Assembly: GCA_021234155.1 (NCBI GenBank)
Contig: JAJEKV010000041.1
Span: 5,634,829-5,698,828 of the forward strand
From: Isoetes taiwanensis
Taxonomy: Eukaryota; Streptophyta; Lycopodiopsida; Isoetales; Isoetaceae
DNA length: 64,000 nt
Direction of reading: 5' to 3'
Below are positions 11,681-21,937 of the stretch, one piece after another. Made by a program: the position numbers and the translations under genes. Position 1 is the first letter of the stretch. The number at the start of each line of letters is the position of its first letter. The notes under the pieces were generated by a model. The model saw nothing but the letters and a program-made list of their open reading frames with translations, was not told the DNA's origin and made no database searches.

Positions 11681-11920
11681 AATCAAGAGAAAAAACAGAA
11701 CGAGCAATGAAGGGGCTTGAATACATGGGCAACATCAACTTCTTTCAAGCCCATATAAAACTAATCAAATCTAGATGCAGCATACACGGGAAATTAGTCG
11801 ACAGGAAGATGCGAAACACCTATCAAACATCTATTCTCAAGGGGTTTAACAAACAAACAGACTTTAAAGCATTTTACCAATTAAGAGGAACAACTATCAT
11901 ATTATCATACCTTAGATATT

Positions 11921-12019
11921 CGCTTCCTTCTCGTTGTTTTCCTTGCTTCCCAGAGGTTAATACAGAGTCTGCAAAGAGCACAACCACTATTACTACATTG
12001 TCTAGGCCAAGCAATGGCA
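11921..12019 (-). other. Cys-rich exon in tandem unit (intact splice sites)
   Basis: A 99-bp minus-strand reading block (33 codons) bounded by GAAAACAG at its 5' side and a GTATGATA donor. It encodes RQCSNSGCALCRLCINL and a basic end, KTTRRKRISK. The spacing C-x4-C-x2-C-x2-C suggests a small metal-binding motif. It lies upstream on the same strand as the Helitron-like ORF, so it may be an earlier exon of the same gene. The family was not identified. Confidence 0.4.
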
Positions 12020-12475
12020 CTGTTTTCAGTAGGACATAAATAATGTCCATCTAATTGCATCCATATAAAACTAGACAATTCTAGAAGCATCAAACATACG
12101 AAATTACTGGACAGCAAGATGTAAAAATCACATAAGGCCTCACGATTAAGGGGTAGTGGACTAGCACTCTTAACTACATAAACAAAGAAGCAATCAAGAG
12201 AAAAAGCAGAACGAGCAATGAAGTGGCTTGAATACATGGGCAACGTCAACTTCTTTCAAGCAATAGTTAGTAGATCATCAATTTGATACTCGGCCAAAAT
12301 TGCATCCATATAAAACTAATCAAATCTAGATGCAGCATATACAGGAATTTAGTCGACAGGAAGATGCGAAACACCTATCAAACATCTATTCTCATGGGGT
12401 TTAACAATCAAACAGACTTTAAAGCATTTTACCAATTAAGAGAAACAACTATCATATTATCATACCTTAGATATT

Positions 12476-12574
12476 CGCTTCCTTCTCGTTGCTTTCCTTG
12501 GTGCACAGAGGTTAAGACAGAGTCTGCAAAGAGCACAACCACTATTACTACATTGTCTAGGCCAAGCAATGGCA
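12476..12574 (-). pseudogene. Duplicate Cys-rich exon with lost acceptor
   Basis: A copy of 11921-12019 with the same 99-bp length and open frame (SNSGCALCRLCLNLCAPRK). The acceptor dinucleotide is mutated: GAAAACAG has become GAAAACAA, so normal splicing into this copy would fail. The frame stays open despite that, which suggests a recent duplication. Confidence 0.45.
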
Positions 12575-12649
12575 TTGTTTTCAGTAGGACATAAATAATC
12601 TCCATCTAATTGCATCCATATAAAACTAGTCAATTCTAGACCTGCACCA

Positions 12650-13030
12650 TAGCTCGTTAGATTCGTGTCGCCGAAATACATCTTTTGATCGCCAAATTGT
12701 TAGAGCCTGAACTCTAACCTTGCAAGAAGGATGAAAAAAAAACCCAATAATCTAAGCTCAATCTATCAGATCAAGGCAATGCCCAACATCATCTCCATAG
12801 CTAGATCAAGCAAAATACTCTCTCTCTCAATACATCGTCTCTCTGTTCTTCCCTCTGCTCAGATAACATAGTGATGATAATACCCCCTGCGCACCACAAT
12901 GCATACATGCAAATATCCTGCACGCGTGCATGTGCGTATATCACTCCATATACAATATACGATCTCCTATACCACTCAATAGTGGTGAGTATGGTGAGTG
13001 GTAAGTGGTGAGTGTGGTGACCACCCCAAC
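12650..13030. other. Unique spacer in third tandem unit
   Basis: AT-rich sequence with CTCTCTCTC and GAGTGGT-type simple repeats (about 12975-13022). No gene is visible. Confidence 0.4.
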
Positions 13031-13218
13031 AGAAGTGGTTTGAATACATGGGCAACATCAACTTCTTTCAAGCAATAGTTAGCAGATCATCGATCTGATA
13101 CTCCACCAAAATTGCATCCATATAAAACTAATCAAATCTAGATGCAGCAGATACAGGAAATTAGTCGACAGGAAGATGCAAAACTCCTATGAAACATCTA
13201 CTCTCATGGGGTTTAACA

Positions 13219-13448
13219 AAATATGTTGAATCATGACTGAGGATGTACGTCTTGAAGTAGCAGCGACAATTTGGTCTAGCATATCATAATGTTTGAGAAA
13301 GTGCTAAAGATTGTTGAAAATATGATTGCTGTGGTATAAGGGATTAGTGACCATATTTTGGCTCCCTTATTACTTGCTAAGACAAGTCGTTGATGATTAA
13401 TATTGCTAGACATTTAAATTAAGAATATAGTTTGCTCAAATTCTAACA
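13219..13448 (+). repeat. Copia-1 5' LTR, left-truncated
   Basis: Nearly identical to 20385-20614, ending TTCTAACA. Homology to the 3' LTR stops at 13219, inside a block of the 555-bp tandem repeat. The first roughly 384 bases of the LTR, including the promoter, are therefore missing. Confidence 0.85.
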
Positions 13449-13449
13449 T

Positions 13450-13461
13450 TGGTATCAGAGC
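13450..13461 (+). other. Copia-1 primer-binding site (initiator Met tRNA)
   Basis: TGGTATCAGAGC begins one base after the LTR. This is the standard plant site complementary to the 3' end of initiator methionine tRNA. Confidence 0.9.
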
Positions 13462-13475
13462 ACAGGTGATTCAAG

Positions 13476-14938
13476 ATGTCAACTAGATTTGGTGCCAATT
13501 TGCTGGCAACTATTGAAGTATTCAAAGGTGATACAGGTTTTCAAATTTAGAAGGAATCAAGTCAGTTTTGGAGTTTGAAAACCTTTGGGGTTTAATTGAT
13601 GGCAGTACATTTGCCATGGCCACCTCAGCATCTTCTACAGGATCTGCGAATGTAAGCACTAATCGAGGAGGTGGTCCAACAGTGAGTGCAAGCTCAGGTG
13701 ATGTTTCAACTGCAGCTGGTGGAAGCAGAAGCAGTCCTACTGTTCAAACAGATGCCACAAAAATAATGGAGGCCCAAGCCATTATCATGAGCAAGGTTGG
13801 AACTACTTTGAAGTTGAAACTAAGAGGTAAGGAACCAAAAGAGATGTGGGAATATTTGATTAAGCACTTTGAAATTAAAAGTTCTTCTCAAATAGATGTT
13901 TTAGAAAAGCAGCTTAGAAGACTTAAGTTGTTTGAGAAAGATAATATTACTGAGTTTATGGAAAAATTTGAGTCCATAGTTGTAAACTTGGAAGGTGCAG
14001 GTTCTATTCTGAATGATCAAAATCAAATCTTGTATTTGGCCAAGTCAGTTTCTCATAACACTCATTTAGCTACATTAATTAGAAATGTGGCCACTAGTAA
14101 GGAGCATGCTGTAAAGATGATCCAAACTGAATTTGAACAAACTCGAAGGGGATTTGATGATGAAGAACAGCCTCCAGAAGTGTTATATAGTGGAAAAATC
14201 AAAAGAGGTGGAAGTACTTCAAGAATGAGTAAGGATAAAATAGGGCCATGCTTTAAATGCAATCAGTATGGCCATTTGAAAGCCAACTGTACATTTGAAG
14301 GCAAAGTATTCAGATGCTTTAACTGTGATGGTAAAGGACATCTAGCTTTAGAGTGTCCAAGTCCCAAATCTTCATCTAGAAGAGGCAGAGGTCGTGCCAG
14401 AGGTGGAGGCAGGGGGAGAGGAAGGAGTCAGCCAAGTTTGAATTTGGTCAAAGAAGAAGAAACTGAAGAAGCAAGCAGTGGAGATGAGGTATTTGAGGTA
14501 AAATGTAATCATATATCGAATAAAGTTTATGCTTCAAAATCTATGCATGACAATTTTTGTGTGATAGATTCAGGAGCAGAAAAAAGTGTAGTTTTCAAGC
14601 CAAGTCTACTACAAGATTGTGAGAAGAAAGATGGGATTGTACAGCTAGGAGATGGTGGAGTTCAGCAAGTTAAGGATGCTGGTGTTCTAGAACTTTTTGA
14701 TTTGAATGGGAAACCTGTAAAACTCAGAGACGTATTATGTGTGCCTGGTTTAGTGAGAAATCTAATTTCAGTAAGCCAACTTGTTGATCTTGGATACAAA
14801 GTTGTATTTGAGAAACTGGAATGTACGATATTTCAAGATAATGAAATTACGTTTGTTGGCAGACGTGTTGGTAATTTGTTTGGATTTCATTACAAACATA
14901 TTCCATGTCTTAACTCCATTGAATGTGCATCCAAATAA
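13476..14938 (+). pseudogene. Copia-1 Gag and protease
   Basis: The likely start is ATG 13476 (STRFGANLLATIEVFKG), broken by a TAG where Trp is expected (FQI*) and a frameshift, then open from 13568 to 14938. Gag shows EMWEYLIKHFE and ITEFMEKFESIVVNL. Two CCHC zinc knuckles follow, CFKCNQYGHLKANC and CFNCDGKGHLALEC, then an Arg/Gly-rich linker. The aspartic protease has the active site CVIDSGAEKSVV. It ends with VLCVPGLVRNLISVSQLVDL, the conserved region before integrase. The TAA at 14936-14938 is an in-frame stop; integrase continues in the same frame. Confidence 0.9.
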
Positions 14939-15621
14939 ATCTGGCACAACAGACTTGGGCATACAAATTTCAAGAATCTTGATATGTTAGAAAGGAAAGG
15001 CTTGATCACCATGTCTGCAAATAAAGAAGAGAACATTTGTGCTGGATGTATGCTTGGGAAGCAAGCTAGATAAGCCTTTAAGAAGTCAGCTCACAGGTCA
15101 AAAAGAATATTGGAGTTAGTTCACACAGATTTGTGTGGACCTATAAATGTAACCAGTCTGGATACAAGTATTTTATGACATTTATAGATGATTTCAGTAG
15201 AAGAACTAACTGTTATCTATTGAAATCAAAAGATCAAGCTCTAGATGCTCTTAAAATCTTTGTGGCTGAAGTAGAGCTAGAAACATGAGCTAAGATCAAA
15301 CGTATTAGATCTGACGGGCGTGGTGAATATCTGTCAGATGAATTTAAATGGTTTTGTGCTTCCAGAGGTATCAAAAGGCAGCTTACTTGTAGATATTCTC
15401 CACAGCAGACTGGAGTAGCTGAAAGGAAAAATAGAACATTACTAAATGTTGTAAGATCTATGTTGAAATACTCAGGACTGCCAAATTTTTTGTGGGATGA
15501 GGCTTTGAAAACAGCTGTGTTGATCCAAAACAGGTTGCCCTCTGTGAGCATCAATGGAGCCATACCTGAAATGCTATGGTCTGGTAAAGCTCCATCTTTT
15601 GATAAATTTAAAACTTATGGG
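14939..15621 (+). pseudogene. Copia-1 integrase, N-terminal and core part
   Basis: HNRLGH and CAGCMLGKQAR form the HHCC zinc region. The catalytic triad is visible as HTDLCGP (D), FIDDFSR (D) and GVAERKNRTL (E). Stops interrupt at QAR* and ET*AK, and there is a one-base shift near 15160. The frame ends at KTYG, where the hAT-like element inserted; integrase resumes at 17567. Confidence 0.9.
15614..15621. repeat. 8-bp target-site duplication, left copy
   Basis: CTTATGGG, repeated at 17559-17566. Removing one copy and the insert restores copia-1 homology across the junction. Confidence 0.9.
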
Positions 15622-17558
15622 CATGGAAACAGAATACGGCCGTATTCTCCTTAGAATATGGCAAATACGCAAATTTAAAAAAAACCGTATTCCAAAAATG
15701 AATACGCCGTAAGGAAATGTTGAAACAGAATACGCCCGTATTCCAGGGAATACGGGCCAGAATACGGCCGTATTAAGTTTGAAGTGAAAAAAAGCCTAAA
15801 CGCAAAGGAAATTTTTTTCCCTTTTTTCGACCTGCTGCGCTCGATCTGCTGTGCCGAGCCGTGCTCCATTCCGTGCTCCATTCGTCTGCGCCTTAGCTCC
15901 TTCTCAGGTAAGGTATCACTCCTTAGGAGAGGAAACTTATTATAAGGAAGCCCTAGAAAAAAAGGAAAAAGGAATCCGGCGATCTTGCGGAGCTCCGATT
16001 GGTCTGATCCATCTAATTTGCAGGGCTAAGGGCAAACTGGCGAGCTTGCAGGGCCAAACAATTTTTAGAGGTATTGTTAGTGCATGTGGGCTGGATCTTC
16101 AAGCTTCATATGCACATTTTATATCTTCGTCTCCTTCAAAATTTCTCTACATATTTGCTATTGAAGTACCTATTGGTTTGATCGATATGGCCATTGGATT
16201 CAAATTCTTGTGTTTGTCCAATGTCAAGTCTTGCTGATGATCTCTGTCAAGTTGAAAGATGATCTCTCATCGGATCCTTATTCTGCCACAAAAGATCTTT
16301 ATTTAAGCCCACTAACACTGCCAAATGAAATCGATTATGCTCAGGGATGAGCCCAAAGATAAGCCCATAGTATGAATGCAGGTTCAGAGACTAAAGAAAC
16401 AGTTAGAAGATGAGGTGAATTTACAAACGGCTCTTAAAATAGCTCTCGGCCATCCAGGCACTCCATTGGAGAGCATAAGATCAAGGCTTCCTACAAAAGT
16501 AAGTTCTAATCTACCACACATTTCCCTGCTGCAAGATTGCCAACAGAGTAGAAATATGAGCTTCTGATCCAATGCAGGTTCAGGAACTTCTGAATGATCA
16601 TTATTGGACTATGAATGACTAGATATGTTGAGATAATTATTTTACAGATTTTTCCTACTTATAGGAAGGAAATACTCACTGGAATCAACTGCTGCATAAC
16701 TGGATTAGAATGATAGACTGAAACAAGAATCTACGTTTTTGCATGGAAGCAAGCAAATGCCCCGATCCAACTTAAGCCCCAGCTATAAAGATGGAAAAGT
16801 CCTAACACTTTCACTTTGCAAATTGAGTTTTTTAACTGCCTGAGTGCTCCAATTCTTAAAATTGTTGCGCTTACTATGCCATTAAAATGCTCCTTGATTT
16901 GATATAGTGCTCCATCTGAAGGCTTCCTTGCTGTTAATTGGCTTTTGAATTACCTTCAAATCTGCGGCCTCTGCAAATGCTTCATTTTTTCCCTTGTTTT
17001 CAGAAGAATAAATCATTTCAAATGGTTATCCGATCGTCTCATTGTATAGGGGTAAGCCACCTAGGACACCTATGTTCAATTTCAAAAGCTAAACTCACCT
17101 ATGTTCAATTTCAAAAGCTGCAAGATATAAACCTCAATTTCCCAGCGCCAAAAGGTTGAATTTCCTTAATTTTCAACAAACTAATGGCATTGCCCAATTG
17201 TGAATTTGCAGATTGGTTCGCGTACAAGGCCAATCCCATACTTAAAACAACCCATAAACCTTGCAGTAAAGCTTTTCTCATGCAGTAAAAGGAGGCAATT
17301 GTGAATTTGCAGATTGGTTCGCATAGGCCCTTAATTGTTTTCTTCCCTTAATGTTGTTATTATTGCAATAGAAGAATTTATAGTTTTCATATTTAAAAAA
17401 TAGAGATTAAGCTGATAAGATCAAGTACAAATATGATATTTTATGGAATATTCTAAAAGAATATTCCGTATTCTTCGTATGTATATTTCACGTATTCGTA
17501 TTCCGTATTCACTTTTGGGTCCCCGTATTCATTTCCGTATGCGTATTATGTCACTGTG
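15622..17558. mobile_element. hAT-like nonautonomous DNA transposon (1,937 bp)
   Basis: It is flanked by a perfect 8-bp duplication and its termini begin CA and end TG. The left end reads CATGGAAACAGAATACGG; the reverse complement of the right end reads CACAGTGACATAATACGC. This is a short imperfect inverted repeat sharing ACA.AATACG. These features fit the hAT superfamily. Both ends are packed with GAATACG/CGTATTC motifs: about ten in 15630-15780, several as GAATACGGCCGTATTC palindromes, and about seven in 17475-17545. Clustered subterminal motifs are typical transposase-binding sites in hAT elements. There is no transposase ORF. The interior carries exon-like host sequence, so it is a gene-capturing derivative needing a transposase in trans. 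Confidence 0.85.
16382..16498 (+). other. Captured host exon (MIP1-like leucine-zipper type)
   Basis: A 117-bp in-frame exon of 39 codons between an AATGCAG acceptor and a GTAAG donor. It encodes VQRLKKQLEDEVNLQTALKI, then ALGHPGTPLESIRSRLPTK. A second exon-like start follows at 16579 after ATCCAATGCAG, reading VQELLND before decaying. The heptad-like K.QLEDE..L..AL..AL pattern followed by LP.K.QELL resembles the N-terminal leucine-zipper segment of plant ternary complex factor MIP1 / DUF547 proteins (remembered resemblance, not a search). It lies wholly inside the hAT-like element, so it was probably picked up from a host gene. Confidence 0.45.
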
Positions 17559-17566
17559 CTTATGGG
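17559..17566. repeat. 8-bp target-site duplication, right copy
   Basis: CTTATGGG, matching 15614-15621. Confidence 0.9.
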
Positions 17567-18247
17567 TGTTTGGTCTTTGCACAGGTTCCAGAAGAAATAA
17601 GGAAAAAGCTTGATGATCGATCCTTTATCTGCTATCTGGTAGGTTATGATGCAAATTCTAAAGGATATAGGTTGTATAATCCAGCTCAGAGAAAAGTCAT
17701 TGTTAGTAGAGATGTGGTATTCTCTGAAAACCAGTTCTATAAAACCATTTCAAAAGTAAACACTTCAAATGATATGGAGACTATACATGATCAAGCAAGG
17801 GCTGGTAGATTATATGAAGAACCACTGAAACATGCAGAAAAATCCAGTGAAAAAAGTCACACTAATGTTGCAGACTTTAGTGATAATGAAAGTGAGGCAG
17901 ATCTTAGTTATACACCTCAACAGGAATCTGCAAATGTAACTGAGCCAGCTCAAGAAAGACCTTCAGAAGAACCTTTAGAAGATGTTCAGCATGCTCATGA
18001 ACAAATATTAGAAAAGTCCAGAAGAAAAAAAAGAACAGAAGCTCAGATATTGAAGGATGAAAATAAAGATACTACATTGTTTGGAAGAGATGCTCATGGC
18101 AGAAGTAAAAGATTATTGCCAATTGAGGGGGAAATAAATACAGTGTTAGATATTCTAATTCTAGAAAGTGAAGAGGCTCCAAAAACCTACATTGAGGCCA
18201 TAAGTGGCAAGCATAAAGGTAATTGGGAAAAAGCTATGAACGAATAG
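17567..18247 (+). pseudogene. Copia-1 integrase C-terminus and linker to RT
   Basis: Reads CLVFAQVPEEIRKKLDDRSF, then YLVGYDANSKGYRLYNP and KVIVSRDVVFSEN, the conserved integrase C-terminal (GKGYR-type) region of Ty1/copia. An acidic linker follows. It ends with YIEAISGKHKGNWEKAMNE, after which the LINE tail at 18244 interrupts the expected EMNSF. Confidence 0.9.
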
Positions 18248-18495
18248 AATAAAATAAAATTTTTAACGTCCACGGAGACCAATAGGTCATGGGACCCATA
18301 CAATGGGCTAGTACAATCATTACTACTAGGATTAAAAAACCCCTGCCTCGAAAGGTTTTCAAGGGAAAAACCTTTGCAGTAATGATGATACTAGACAAGC
18401 GGAGATAATGACTACTGATGACTCAGTAATTGCAGACGTTTATCTAGAACCTCAAGTATGTATAATGCCAAGTCATGCACAGATGGTGCTCTAAA
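18244..18495 (-). mobile_element. Short LINE 3'-end insertion in copia-1
   Basis: The reverse complement of 18262-18410 matches the 3' UTR of LINE-A (GCAGTAAT.., GGGTCCCAT.ACCTATTGG.C, CGTGGACGTTAAAA), followed by an AATTTTATTTTATTC tail at the left edge. It separates KAMNE from EMNSFHRTNTY in the copia polyprotein. It is a severely 5'-truncated retroposition of about 250 bp. A target duplication is not obvious. Confidence 0.75.
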
Positions 18496-19973
18496 AGATG
18501 AAATGAACTCATTTCATAGAACTAATACCTATACTCTAGTGGACAGACCTGAAAATAAGAACATTATAGGAAGCAAATGGATATACAAAATTAAGCCTGG
18601 AGCTGATGGGAAATCCAGAAAATACAAGGCTAGGCTTGTTGCTCAAGGGTTTACTCTAAAACAAGGTCAAGATTTTGATGAAACATTTTCTCCATTGGTG
18701 AAAATTAATAGTCTTAGAATTCTGTTATCAATTGCAAACTCTGAAGACTTAGAAATTCATCACATGGATGTGAGCACAACATTTTTGAATGCTAAGTTAG
18801 AAGAAGAAATTTATTTAAAACCAGCTCCAGGATTTGATGAAAATACAGATAAAGTTTGGAGGCTAAATCGAGCTGTGTATGGTTTAAAACAAGCTCCTAG
18901 GGAATGGTACAAATGCATGGATGGATATCTGCTTGAACAAGGGTTTGAGAAGTTTATATGTGATGGTAATCTCTACAGATTCAGAAGTGGAAATGAATGG
19001 TGTATAATTGCTTTGTATGTAGATGATAATATTATGGTGGCAAAAGGCAAAAATATTTTATTACACTGTAAGAATATTTTGAGCAAACGCTTTCAAATGA
19101 CTGATTTGGGAGAATTAAAGAGATTTCTTGGGATTGAAGTCTACAGGGACAAAACAAATAAGACTTTGCTTCTATCTCAGGAAACACATATTGCTAATAT
19201 GTTGAAAACCTTCAAAATGGAGAATTGCAATATAGCAGATACTCCACTAGTACCTGGACACAGAATTTCAGAAGATATGTGTCCAAAATCAGCTCAAGAG
19301 ATAAAGCAAATGGAAAAAACACCATATAGGTCTTTAATTGGTTGTCTTGCATATGTGGCTAATTGTACAAGGCCAGATATATCGTTTGCTGTAAATTTGT
19401 TGAGCAGGTACAACAATAATCCAGGGATAGCCCATTGGATTGCAGCAAAAAGAATACTGAGGTATTTGAAAGGCTCTTTGAAAGTTGGTGTTATGTATAA
19501 TCCAACTAAATTGGAATTAAAAGCTTACTGTGATTCAGATTGGGGGATTTAGATCAAAGGAAATCTATCTCAGGATACTTAGTAATTCTGGGTGGAGCTC
19601 CTGTAGCCTGGAAGTGCAAAAAGCAATCTAGCATAGCTTTGTCGAGTGCAGAAGCTGAATACAGTGCAGCTTGTTTGGTAGCCAAAGAATTAATTTGGGA
19701 AAGAAGGCTATTAGCAGAATTGGAAACTCAACAAGAAAATCCTACAGTTATTTACTGTGATAATACAAACTGCATAGCCATGTCAAAAAATCATGTGCTT
19801 CATGAAAGACCAAAGCACATCGAAATGGAGGTACATTTTTTGAGAGACATGGTAAAGAAAAACTTGTTGCAAGTGATACATATTGGAACAAATGATCAGC
19901 TAGCTGATATCCTGACTAAAGCACTTACAGTGAACAGGTTTCTACAGCTGAGAACTTTAATACAATGCAATTG
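18496..19973 (+). pseudogene. Copia-1 reverse transcriptase and RNase H
   Basis: RT motifs in order: SKWIYKIKPGADGKSRKYKA, RLVAQGFTLKQGQDFDETFS, IHHMDVSTTFLNA, RAVYGLKQAPREWY and the active site IALYVDDNIMV. The thumb region LGELKRFLGIEV follows. RNase H starts at AYCDSDWG, frameshifts at about 19550, and continues with SSAEAEYSAACLVAKELIWE, VIYCDNTNCIAMSKN, and HERPKHIEMEVHFLRD to the stop at 19971. This is the best-preserved part of copia-1: two open frames broken by a single shift. Confidence 0.9.
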
Positions 19974-19989
19974 AAATCTCATTATTACA

Positions 19990-20000
19990 TTAAGGGGGAA
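19990..20000 (+). other. Copia-1 polypurine tract
   Basis: TTAAGGGGGAA sits directly before the TG of the 3' LTR, where plus-strand synthesis is primed. Confidence 0.85.
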
Positions 20001-20614
20001 TGAAGTGGTTATCATGTAATAATTGTTTGATGGAAATTCATCTAATAATATGAGAAGCAGTGGTAGTAACTCATAAGTCATACAAGCATTCATGAGAAGC
20101 AGTGGCAGTGAAATGCAAGTTAAGAGCATCAAAAGTGAAAAGTGGCGCTGCTTGCGTTTGAGGCGCTCAGAATCAAATTTTAAAACTGTATTCCGCAAGC
20201 AGCCCCATATACTTTCCACCGTATAAAATACGCATGAAAAATATACGCGTGGAAACCTGGTTAGGTTTCAATGGTGCAGATGCAATTCTAATACGCCCGT
20301 GGGATATATTTGTAGATAATTGGAGAGGCCGGATTTGGAAAGCTGACTCACCCCTGAACCGCCGGATCTACCAAGAATAGTTATAAATATGTTGATTCAT
20401 GACTGAGGATGTATATCTTGAAGTAGCAGCGACAATTTGGTCTAGCATATCATAATGTTTGAGAAAGTGCTAAAGATTGTTGAAAATATGATTGCTGTGG
20501 TATAAGGGATTAGTGACCATATTTTGGCTCCCTTATTACTTGCGAAGACAAGTCGTTGATGATTAATATTGCTAGACATTTAAATTAAGAATATAGTTTG
20601 CTCAAATTCTAACA
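20001..20614 (+). repeat. Copia-1 3' LTR (614 bp)
   Basis: Begins TGAAGTGGTT right after the polypurine tract and ends TTCTAACA, giving TG..CA ends. Its last 230 bp match the 5' LTR. A TATAAAA box lies at 20222-20228, the probable U3 promoter. The stretch 20160-20310 carries several ATACGC motifs. Confidence 0.85.
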
Positions 20615-21923
20615 TACCCTAAATCTACTAACTGACTAACAGATATGAGATTTCTGATAATTGAAGGTACGCATAAAACATTGCTCAGTTCTACTGGTTC
20701 TTCATCTATATCAAAGATCTCTAGCATTCCAACAACATCCACCTTGATTATCTTGCCATTTCCCATTTGCACATAGCTAGATCCTTTGTTGGTGTTTTTA
20801 GCCCAACTGAATTTTTTATCACTGATCTTTCAGCTCCTGAATCTAACACAAGTAAATCATTCTTAGAATCTAACTTATTTGCAGTCAATGCTTTATAAAT
20901 ATTGGGTTTGTTGCTTACCTCAATGCTTTCGTCTTTTTCTTCATTTGTTTCACTATCCACTGTTTTTGCAATGTTAATGGCTGCATGATTTCTTCCCCTG
21001 CCTCTTTCCCCTATGTTTTGACCTCTTCCCTTTCCATATTCTCCCCTCAATCCATCATTATAACCTCTTCCTCTTTCCTTTGCAAAGTGCTATCAAAGCC
21101 ACTGCAATTATAACACTAATTCTCTCGGGTATTACCCTTGGGACAATTATTTTTTAAATGACCATAGTTATTGCAAATGTAACATGGTCCGAGTTTGCTA
21201 TTCTCTGTGAATTTTTGCTTTTCCTTTTCCAGCAAACAAAATCTCAGCTTGATAATCATGATCATTAATAAGTTGCTCCTGTTCTAGCTCAGTTTTAACC
21301 ATTAATTCTGCATCTTCTCTACTCTTGGCTATGTTTCCTACCAGGGTAGACAGTTGATCAGAACTTGAAAATGCACGAGCTATAGCCATTACTTGATGGT
21401 CTTTAGTAACAACTACTCCAGCAGCCTCCATATTTGCCACAAGGTTATCAAACCTTTAGAAAAACTCAATTATATTATTTTTTTTCATGGAATTTAAATT
21501 CCTTAATTCTCTTTCCAAAACATCCAATTGAGAGGATGTCTTACTCTCATATGATTTTAACAAATTCCTTCAAATAGCCCTCGGGCTCATCCCTCTTACT
21601 TTCAGCAATATGCTTGACCCTAGCTTAACAGTTATGATGCTTTTAGCTTCGATTAGTTTAGCAGAAATATCATAACTAGTCATTTGAGTGGTGCTAGAAG
21701 TACCTTTAGTGCTTGAACTCTCTGCTGTAATGATAACTGCTTCATTCTTGCTGCCTGTATCACATTGTCCTGCTCAACTTCTTTGCATCACTAGTCATAT
21801 AGGTCCATAGGCCTTCAACTTCCAATACTTCTTTAATTTTTCCTTTCCATACCTGAAAACCTCCAGTGCCATTAAACCACATCCACAACACTTAAAAGTG
21901 AAGCACTGAATCTAGTTGACATA
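20615..21923 (-). pseudogene. Copia-2 Gag and protease (fragment)
   Basis: Minus-strand frames give an RAFSSSDQLSTLVGNIAKSR gag piece, a CCHC-like knuckle region near 21100-21185 (degraded), the RG-rich GEYGKGRGQNIGERGRG, the protease site LLVLDSGAERSVIKNS, and NVLCVPSIIRNLISVSQLVD at the left edge. The fragment stops abruptly at 20615 where the copia-1 LTR begins, in the codons for VDLGY. Integrase, RT and RNase H of this element are absent from the window. Confidence 0.8.
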
Positions 21924-21935
21924 GCTCTGATACCA
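21924..21935 (-). other. Copia-2 primer-binding site
   Basis: GCTCTGATACCA on the plus strand is the reverse complement of TGGTATCAGAGC, the initiator Met tRNA site, placing the copia-2 5' LTR immediately to its right. Confidence 0.85.
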
Positions 21936-21937
21936 AA

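Larger units (their letters stand above)
10795..13218. repeat. Tandem array of ~555-bp units (three copies, interrupted)
   Basis: Each unit has three ordered blocks. One holds CACTGTTTTCAGTAGGACAT (starts 10795, 12013, 12568). One holds GGCTTGAATACATGGGCAAC (about 11711, 12224, 13037). One holds AAATTAGTCGACAGGAAGAT (about 11792, 12346, 13159). The 12013 to 12568 spacing is 555 bp. The first unit is split by a truncated LINE (10959-11680), the third contains unrelated sequence at 12650-13030, and the array is cut off by copia-1 at 13219. Two units carry a minus-strand Cys-rich exon, described separately. Confidence 0.75.
13219..20614 (+). mobile_element. Copia-1: Ty1/copia retrotransposon (interrupted, degenerate)
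   Basis: Domain order is Gag, protease, integrase, RT and RNase H, which defines Ty1/copia. The 5' LTR keeps only its last 230 bp while the 3' LTR is complete (614 bp). The primer site and polypurine tract are in place. Two later insertions split it: a hAT-like element in integrase (15622-17558) and a LINE tail before the RT (18244-18495). The coding region has at least three in-frame stops and several frameshifts, so it is non-autonomous. There is no target-site duplication because the left end is lost (AAAAC before the LTR, TACCC after it). Confidence 0.9.

Noticed and set aside
19896-20219. 107-codon minus-strand frame over the copia-1 3' end
   Set aside because: Antisense to RNase H and U3; no features of its own.
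20001-20389. Possible extra insertion between copia-1 RNase H and a 225-bp LTR
   Set aside because: The polypurine tract directly precedes TG at 20001 and a TATA box lies within, so this is the U3 part of a 614-bp LTR; the 5' copy is simply truncated.
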